Assembly: GCA_034437075.1 (NCBI GenBank)
Contig: DAOTVD010000079.1
Location: 1 to 11,060, forward strand
DNA from: DAOTVD01 sp034437075
GTDB lineage: Bacteria > Chloroflexota > Anaerolineae > Aggregatilineales > J027
DNA: 11,060 nt
Reading direction: 5' to 3'
Made by a program: the position numbers and the translations under genes. The first letter of the stretch is position 1, and each line of letters opens with the position of its first letter. This document shows, piece by piece, positions 6,962 to 11,060 of this stretch. The notes below the pieces were generated by a model. It did not search any database. It was given only the letters and a program-made list of their open reading frames with translations, and had not been told where the DNA came from.

Positions 6962-6986
6962 AGGAGAGGCCAAAGCCTCTCCTACC
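6962..6986. repeat. Intercistronic palindrome between binding-protein and permease genes
   Basis: AGGAGAGGC (6962-6970) pairs with GCCTCTCCT (6975-6983), a 9-bp stem with a 4-nt loop, followed by ACCGGAT. Read on the - strand it begins ATCCGGTAGGAGAGG, close to the end of the composite element at 3862-3924 (ATCCGTAGGGGGGCGAGG), so the two are probably one repeat family. In the mRNA the hairpin lies between the binding-protein stop and the MalF-like start. There it could stabilise the upstream message or reduce read-through, as REP elements do in mal operons. The sequence after it has only TTTCT, so it is not a strong terminator. Confidence 0.6.
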
Positions 6987-6995
6987 GGATTTAAG

Positions 6996-7014
6996 ATAAG
7001 CCGAGGGGGCTTAT
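6996..7014 (-). other. Hairpin across the stop codon of the sugar-binding protein gene
   Basis: On the - strand ATAAGCC and GGCTTAT form a 7-bp stem around a 5-nt loop (CCCTC). The TAA stop (7013-7011) lies inside the first arm. A few mixed bases (CTTAAATCC) follow rather than a T-run, so it is at best a weak terminator or mRNA 3'-end stabiliser. With the palindrome at 6962-6986 it makes two successive stem-loops after this gene. Confidence 0.45.
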
Positions 7015-8282
7015 TCTTCGAAGAACCCTGCTACATCATCGCAGATGGTGTCAGCGAATTCCTGCGCGGTGATTTCACCAGCAAAGACGCTGTTCACGGC
7101 GGTACCGTAAGCCTGGTCGATGGCGGGCCAGTCGCCGTTAAACAGCGGGGCTTCGGTCACGCCCACAGCGGCGCCATCCACAAAGGCTTGGTTGTTGACA
7201 TCGGTGCCAGGCAGCGTGTTCAGGAACAGCTCAATGGCCGCGTCCGTCTGGCGGCTGGGGATGTTGGCGCCCAAGGAGGCGATTTCGCCCTGAATTTCGG
7301 CGCTGGTCAGGCGGGTGATGAGGTCCCAGGCTTCAGCGGGGTTGTCGGTGTTGGCGTTCACGACATAGGCACCCCAGAACAGCCAGTTGGATTCACCACC
7401 GGGACCTTCGGGCAACGGGGCAACGTTCCAGTTGAAGTCGGCATTCGCGACGGTGCCAGGGGTGGCCCAACGACCGTTCATGAACATACCAACATTACCG
7501 GCCAGGAAGGGCGGTTCAGAGTCGGTGCCCCACGGCACGGCCCAGCCATTTTCGAACAGGGTCGCGGCAGCGTTCAAACCTTCGACGGTGGCTTCGTTGT
7601 CCAGGCCGCAGGCGGTGTAGTCTTCGTTGAAGAAGCTAGAGCCAGCCGCGTTGACGAAGTAGCCCCAGTTGGCCCACCAGGCGTTCATGCCAAAACCGAC
7701 GACTTCATCGCCCAACGCGCTGATTTCTTCAGCGGCTTCCTGGAAGCGCGCCCAGTCCCAATCTTCGCCGCCGGGGTATTCTAGGCCGGCTTCGTCGAAC
7801 AGATCAGCGTTGTAGTAAATGGCGAACGCGGAAACGTCGCGCGGCAGGCCCCATAGCGCATCTTGGCCTTCTTCAACGGGGGTGGTCAAGAAGCCCATCG
7901 GCCCGGCGTAGAAGTCATCTTGGCTATAGTCTTCGTCAGCGGCGGCGAATTCGGCCAGGTTCAAGATCAACCCGGCTTCGGCGAAGCGAGCCACGTCAGT
8001 GCCAGGAATCCAGAAGACATCCGGGGCGGTACCGGCTTCGATTTCAGCAATCAGAACGTCTTGATAGCTGGCGGTTTCCGAACCACCGGGTTGGTATTCC
8101 AGGCTGACGCCTTCCCAACCTTCGTCGATAGTTTCGCTAGCAGCGGTGTAAACGTCAATTTCGGCTTGGTTATCCGGGCGGGTGCGCCAGGTGAGGGTGA
8201 TCTCCTCATCTTGGGCCAAGACGGGTAGCGTCAAGGACGCAATAAGCAGAATCACGATACCGACAATAAAGCGTTTGGACAT
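7011..8282 (-). CDS. Extracellular sugar-binding protein of ABC transporter (UgpB/MalE-like, SBP family 1)
   Basis: The product is 423 aa and binds a sugar for the CUT1 importer encoded just downstream. A Sec signal peptide is clear: basic MSKR, a hydrophobic stretch (5-22) and a likely cleavage site around VLA-Q24. The mature protein starts with EITLTWRTRPDN, the first beta-strand of the family, and continues with TAPDVFWIPGTDVARFAEAGLI (85-106), GLPRDVSAFAIYYNADLF (145-162), GNVGMFMNGRW (262-272) and the GANIPSRQ strand (338-345). There is no lipobox cysteine; the only cysteines are C225 and C414. The product is very acidic. ATG 8282 is chosen because AAGGAG (8296-8291) lies 8 nt upstream; the in-frame GTG at 8291 overlaps that site. 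A 104-bp gap with two hairpins separates it from the permeases, a common way to give the binding protein higher expression. Confidence 0.92.
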   Translation of the reverse strand: MSKRFIVGIVILLIASLTLPVLAQDEEITLTWRTRPDNQAEIDVYTAASETIDEGWEGVSLEYQPGGSETASYQDVLIAEIEAGTAPDVFWIPGTDVARFAEAGLILNLAEFAAADEDYSQDDFYAGPMGFLTTPVEEGQDALWGLPRDVSAFAIYYNADLFDEAGLEYPGGEDWDWARFQEAAEEISALGDEVVGFGMNAWWANWGYFVNAAGSSFFNEDYTACGLDNEATVEGLNAAATLFENGWAVPWGTDSEPPFLAGNVGMFMNGRWATPGTVANADFNWNVAPLPEGPGGESNWLFWGAYVVNANTDNPAEAWDLITRLTSAEIQGEIASLGANIPSRQTDAAIELFLNTLPGTDVNNQAFVDGAAVGVTEAPLFNGDWPAIDQAYGTAVNSVFAGEITAQEFADTICDDVAGFFEE

Positions 8283-8290
8283 GTTATGCA

Positions 8291-8296
8291 CTCCTT
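8291..8296 (-). promoter_or_regulatory. Ribosome-binding site deciding the sugar-binding protein start
   Basis: AAGGAG on the - strand is a near-consensus Shine-Dalgarno sequence 8 nt before ATG 8282. It excludes the upstream in-frame GTG at 8291-8289, whose first base is part of the site, and gives a normal signal peptide beginning MSKR. Confidence 0.8.
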
Positions 8297-8315
8297 ATTT
8301 TTCTTGTTAATTCCA

Positions 8316-8332
8316 CATTGCCAACGGCAATG
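8316..8332. promoter_or_regulatory. Palindromic operator candidate in the sugar-binding protein leader
   Basis: CATTGCC-AAC-GGCAATG is a perfect 7-3-7 palindrome, 34 bp upstream of ATG 8282. An ATTG...CAAT site with odd symmetry is of the general kind that LacI-family proteins bind. It lies between a possible -10 element (8365-8360) and the start codon, where a bound repressor would block transcription. The LacI-family gene immediately upstream is the obvious candidate regulator, but this palindrome differs from the one at that gene's own promoter. An mRNA hairpin is the alternative reading. Confidence 0.5.
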
Positions 8333-8359
8333 GCTTGTAAGAATGGTTTAGTTTTTTAA

Positions 8360-8365
8360 TTTATA
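8360..8365 (-). promoter_or_regulatory. Possible -10 element for the transporter operon
   Basis: TATAAA on the - strand is the best -10-like hexamer in the 120-bp gap between the repressor stop and the binding-protein start. The expected -35 position reads CTGTAT, a poor match to TTGACA, so the promoter may be weak or need an activator. Read-through from the repressor gene, which lies upstream on the same strand, is also possible. Confidence 0.3.
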
Positions 8366-8402
8366 CCGCTCAGGCGTAGGTGATACAGGCGGCTCCTTTT
8401 TT

Positions 8403-9431
8403 TTACACGTCGGCGATTACCTGAGCACGCGGCGGCGCACACGAACCCCGCACCACAAGCTGAGTCGGGACGGTAACCGCTGCGGGAATATCGTCATCAA
8501 TGAGTTGCAGCAATATCTGCGTGGCGATGCGCCCGGTTTCGGTCGCTTGTTGGTTGATCGTCGTCAGCGGCGGCGAAAACAACGCGGCCATGGGAATATC
8601 ATCGTAGCCCACCACGGTGACATCACGCGGCACGTCGCGCCCGGTTTGGTGCAAATACTGGATCGCGCCTAGGGCCATACGATCATTCAGGGCTACCAAG
8701 GCCGTGATGTGTGGGTGCGCGTTCAGCAACGCTTGGGCACAACGCCACCCGCTCGGGCTGCTCAAGTCGCCTTCGCAGTGGGGCCAAGCATCGAAATCCA
8801 AGCCATATTCGGCGGCTGCATCGCGCAAACCCTGCATGCGCTGCGTAATCGACAGATGAGAGCCTTCGGGCAAGGTGATGATGCCGATATGGCGATGTCC
8901 TAGGCCCAAGACATGCGCCATCAGCAGCGCGCCGCCGCTACGATCATCATTACGCACGATGTAGGGATGTGGATGGTAACCAATGGCTACCGCCGGAATC
9001 TCTGCGACGCGCACGGGTTCCAGCACCGACATGCTGGGGAAATATTCCAAACCGACGACGCCATCCAGGTAACCACTTTGCACCAAGCTGAGGTAGTTCA
9101 CATCAAGCCCGTTGCCGTTCAGGCGCGGCGTGCTCAGCAACATGTTATAGCCATGCGCATTGCATTCGGCCTCGATGCCTTCTAGCAAAAGCTCGATAAG
9201 CGGGTCTGTGAAGATGTGGTCGTAAACGTAGGGAAAGACAATACCCAGGATGCGGGTTTTGCCACCTTGCAGCGCTCGTGCGGCGAGGTTCGGCACATAA
9301 CCGAGCTCCTCCACAGCCCGCAAAACCTTGGCCCGGGTCGGCTGAGAGACATAAGGTGTATTGGAAAGAACTTTAGAAACGGTCGCGATTGACACGCCCG
9401 ACCGATCAGCCACTTCTTGCAGCGTCGGCAT
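8403..9431 (-). CDS. LacI-family transcriptional repressor
   Basis: The product is 342 aa, typical for LacI/GalR. Residues 3-22 form the helix-turn-helix (LQEVADRSGVSIATVSKVLS) with the family ATVS recognition helix. Residues about 45-60 are the hinge (YVPNLAARALQGGKT) with the minor-groove leucine L54. The rest is a periplasmic-binding-protein-like effector domain: ILGIVFP (61-67), VRNDDRSGGALLMAHVLGLG (159-178), ALVALNDRMALGAI (244-257), VTVVGYDDIP (271-280) and PPLTTINQ (287-294). Such proteins bind a sugar or sugar phosphate and leave DNA. Its gene stands directly before the binding-protein gene on the same strand, so control of that importer is inferred. It has its own promoter, with a palindrome just downstream of the start site, which suggests autorepression. 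GAGAG at 9442-9446 is a modest ribosome-binding site. The effector sugar is unknown. Confidence 0.93.
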   Translation of the reverse strand: MPTLQEVADRSGVSIATVSKVLSNTPYVSQPTRAKVLRAVEELGYVPNLAARALQGGKTRILGIVFPYVYDHIFTDPLIELLLEGIEAECNAHGYNMLLSTPRLNGNGLDVNYLSLVQSGYLDGVVGLEYFPSMSVLEPVRVAEIPAVAIGYHPHPYIVRNDDRSGGALLMAHVLGLGHRHIGIITLPEGSHLSITQRMQGLRDAAAEYGLDFDAWPHCEGDLSSPSGWRCAQALLNAHPHITALVALNDRMALGAIQYLHQTGRDVPRDVTVVGYDDIPMAALFSPPLTTINQQATETGRIATQILLQLIDDDIPAAVTVPTQLVVRGSCAPPRAQVIADV

Positions 9432-9454
9432 ACTTTTTGGCTCTCGAAAAATAG

Positions 9455-9472
9455 TAGTTAAACCTTTAACTA
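9455..9472. promoter_or_regulatory. Palindromic operator at the LacI-family gene promoter
   Basis: TAGTTAAA-CC-TTTAACTA is a perfect 8-2-8 palindrome, 18 bp long with even symmetry. It resembles LacI-family operators built on a TTAAAC half-site, but has CC rather than the usual CG at its centre. It lies at about +4 to +21 of the predicted transcript, a position where binding blocks initiation or elongation, so autoregulation by the encoded repressor is the likely function. Confidence 0.65.
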
Positions 9473-9482
9473 TCTGCCGGAT

Positions 9483-9511
9483 AGTGTAACGTGCAGGAGA
9501 ACACTTGTCAA
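9483..9511 (-). promoter_or_regulatory. Sigma70-type promoter of the LacI-family gene
   Basis: On the - strand, TTGACA (9511-9506), a perfect -35 hexamer, is followed by a 17-bp spacer and TACACT (9488-9483), which matches four of six -10 positions including the key first, second and last bases. Transcription should start near 9476, leaving a leader of about 45 nt that contains the operator palindrome and the GAGAG ribosome-binding site. Confidence 0.7.
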
Positions 9512-9545
9512 TAAACTGTTGTATTTTGTCGGTTATCGCGCGGGG

Positions 9546-11060
9546 TTAAGGCGTAGCGATTTCCTCGCCGGGGTGCCCTTGCAAGCTTGCGGCGAGTTGA
9601 AGCACATCTTCGCGCAAAGTGGTTTCGTCACGGGTCGTTAAAGCGGCTAACATATCTTGCGCAACGGTGAGCACATCAATATCAGGATTCTCGGGCCGTT
9701 CAATCGTGGAAATAAAATCAAGTTCGGTCGCGTGCTTGTGCTCACCTGGTACAAGCAAGCTTTCGTGCAATACCTCGCCGGGGCGCATCCCCGTAAAGAT
9801 GATCGGAATATCAATATAGGGGCGTAAACCCCGCATCCGAATCAGACGCTCGGCGAGTTCCAGAATACGCACGCTTTCCCCCATTTCCAGCAGATAGATA
9901 CTGCCGTCGCGGTTATGCAGCGAGGTCTGAATGATTAGTTGTGCGGCCTCGGAAATGCTCATGAAATAGCGCGTCGTGCGTGGGTCGGTAACGGTCACAG
10001 GGCCACCGTGCGAAATCTGTTTTTCGAATAGCGGAATCACACTGCCCCGGCTCCCCAATACATTCCCAAAGCGCACCACCGCAATACGCGGGCGGTGGTC
10101 GGCGTTTTTGTAGGCCATCGCGATACATTCGGCAATGTATTTTGTCGCGCCCATCACGCTCTTGGATTTCGCCGCTTTGTCCGTGGATACCAGCGTAAAG
10201 GCCCGCACGTCATACTGCTGGGCCAGGCGCACCACATTGAATGTGCCCCCAATATTGACCCGTACCGCTTGGTACACATTATCTTCGAGCAAGGGGACAT
10301 GTTTATACGCTGCCACATGAAAGACATATTTCGGTCGCCATGTTTGAAAAACCCGTTCCAAGGCATAGGTATCGGTGATGTCACATAAGCTCGTTACCAA
10401 GCCAATGCTACCCGCCAAATAGCTTAATTCGTGCTGTATATCATACAATCCGCTTTCATTGTTATCTAACATCACGATAGTATGCGGGTTATGCTTGAGC
10501 AATTGCTGGCAGACCTGCGAACCAATCGACCCCGCCGCCCCGGTGACCAAAATCGTGTGGTTCCGTAAGGGGCTATTGCTGATGAGTTCCAGCAATTGAT
10601 CCATGGGCGTGCTACGCCCGATAAAGTCATCGAATGTGACTTCACGGAGTTGGGCCGGCTGGCTGGCATTGAAGAAGGTGTTTGCCATATCCGGCATCAC
10701 GCGAATTTGGGCGGGCGTTTCCTGGATGATGTCGAGAATCTCACGGAATTTCGCCTTAGAAATCTTGTGCAGCGCGATCACCACTAGTTCAATCTTGTAT
10801 TCCTCAACCAGGCTCGGAATATCGGAAACTTTACCTAGTACGGGTTTGCCTTCTATAATCTTGCCCTGTTTTTCAGGTGCATCGTCGGCATATCCGATAA
10901 TATCGAGCGTATAACGATGGCGGTAACGCTGATATTGCATTACCAACATGGTACCGGATTGCCCCGCACCGACGACTAAAGTAGACATGCGCCTGGCGTT
11001 TTGGCGTAAGGACTCCGGTAAACGGCTCCGCCAGATGACCTCCCAGCGCCAGGAAAAACC
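9546..11060 (-). CDS. FlaA1/WbpM/CapD-type nucleotide-sugar 4,6-dehydratase, C-terminal part (5' end outside window)
   Basis: A frame of 504 codons plus stop, open to the right edge. The first internal ATG (10988) is not the real start, because 24 further codons precede it without a stop (ending LRQNARR) and full-length relatives have about 600-650 aa with four N-terminal membrane helices. Numbering from that ATG: a first Rossmann domain with VGAGQSG (6-12), then DFIGRS (121-126), the second NAD(P)-binding motif TGAAGSIG (149-156), and the SDR catalytic region STDKAAKSKSVMGATK (268-283) with D270, K271 and MxxxK (M279, K283). RFGNVLGSRGSV (306-317) and GMRPGEVLHE (400-409) complete the family pattern. 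These enzymes convert UDP-GlcNAc-type substrates to 4-keto-6-deoxy sugars for O-antigen, capsule or glycoprotein glycans. The 114-bp gap to the LacI-family gene carries that gene's own promoter. Confidence 0.9.
   Translation of the reverse strand, partial: GFSWRWEVIWRSRLPESLRQNARRMSTLVVGAGQSGTMLVMQYQRYRHRYTLDIIGYADDAPEKQGKIIEGKPVLGKVSDIPSLVEEYKIELVVIALHKISKAKFREILDIIQETPAQIRVMPDMANTFFNASQPAQLREVTFDDFIGRSTPMDQLLELISNSPLRNHTILVTGAAGSIGSQVCQQLLKHNPHTIVMLDNNESGLYDIQHELSYLAGSIGLVTSLCDITDTYALERVFQTWRPKYVFHVAAYKHVPLLEDNVYQAVRVNIGGTFNVVRLAQQYDVRAFTLVSTDKAAKSKSVMGATKYIAECIAMAYKNADHRPRIAVVRFGNVLGSRGSVIPLFEKQISHGGPVTVTDPRTTRYFMSISEAAQLIIQTSLHNRDGSIYLLEMGESVRILELAERLIRMRGLRPYIDIPIIFTGMRPGEVLHESLLVPGEHKHATELDFISTIERPENPDIDVLTVAQDMLAALTTRDETTLREDVLQLAASLQGHPGEEIATP

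Noticed and set aside
6897..7784. 295-aa open frame on the + strand
   Set aside because: It runs antisense to the binding-protein gene, is Gly/Val/Ala-rich low-complexity translation caused by that gene's Asp/Glu-rich codons, and has no recognisable domain or start context.
8397..8404. T-run that could mark a terminator
   Set aside because: On the strand of the genes it is an A-run directly after the repressor stop codon. No stem precedes it, and the AAGGAG it forms is not followed by a start codon at usable distance.

Overview
The window looks like chromosome from a free-living bacterium, most likely a member of the Chloroflexota (Anaerolineae-like). This is an inference from the mix of gene families: a CUT1-type sugar ABC transporter with large acidic extracytoplasmic inserts, a Uma2-family nuclease-fold gene, a VapBC module and dispersed GTAGGGG-type palindromes. 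No rRNA or other marker fixes the lineage. The window is densely coding. No gene-free stretch exceeds 300 bases; the longest is 3767-3950 (184 bp), which is filled with palindromes. I saw no tRNA, rRNA, CRISPR array, transposase, attachment site or origin.

Left edge (1-1154, + strand): the tail of a probable VapB antitoxin overlaps a complete VapC PIN-domain toxin gene. A Uma2-family gene follows, with its own extended -10 promoter. This stretch runs opposite to everything else and looks less GC-rich, like a small accessory patch.

Middle (1185-9431, all - strand, so transcription runs from high to low coordinates): a LacI-family repressor gene (8403-9431) with a good sigma70 promoter and a palindromic operator at its start site; a sugar-binding protein (7011-8282) with a second, different palindrome in its leader; a MalF-like permease fused to six extra membrane helices (5209-6906); a MalG-like permease with about 130 extra extracytoplasmic residues (3951-5198); then, after the palindrome-rich gap, a divergent GT-B/GT28-like protein (2246-3766) and a GT4 glycosyltransferase (1185-2246) joined by a 1-nt TAGTG overlap. 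No ATP-binding subunit is present, so the importer probably borrows a shared MsmK/UgpC-type ATPase encoded elsewhere.

Right edge (9546-11060, - strand): the C-terminal 504 residues of a FlaA1/WbpM/CapD-type nucleotide-sugar dehydratase. Its reading frame stays open to the window edge, so the gene is incomplete here.

Working together: LacI family repressor, binding protein and permeases form a conventional repressor-controlled sugar import locus. The two glycosyltransferases look like a coupled pair that could make a glycolipid, since the GT4 protein has the HTHTEF and HTxHTxYxxY signatures of diacylglycerol glucosyltransferases. With the nucleotide-sugar dehydratase they point to envelope glycan or glycolipid synthesis. 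The most unusual points are the matching elaborations on both permease subunits, the GT pair, and a family of palindromic repeats that lies only in the gaps of the transporter cluster.
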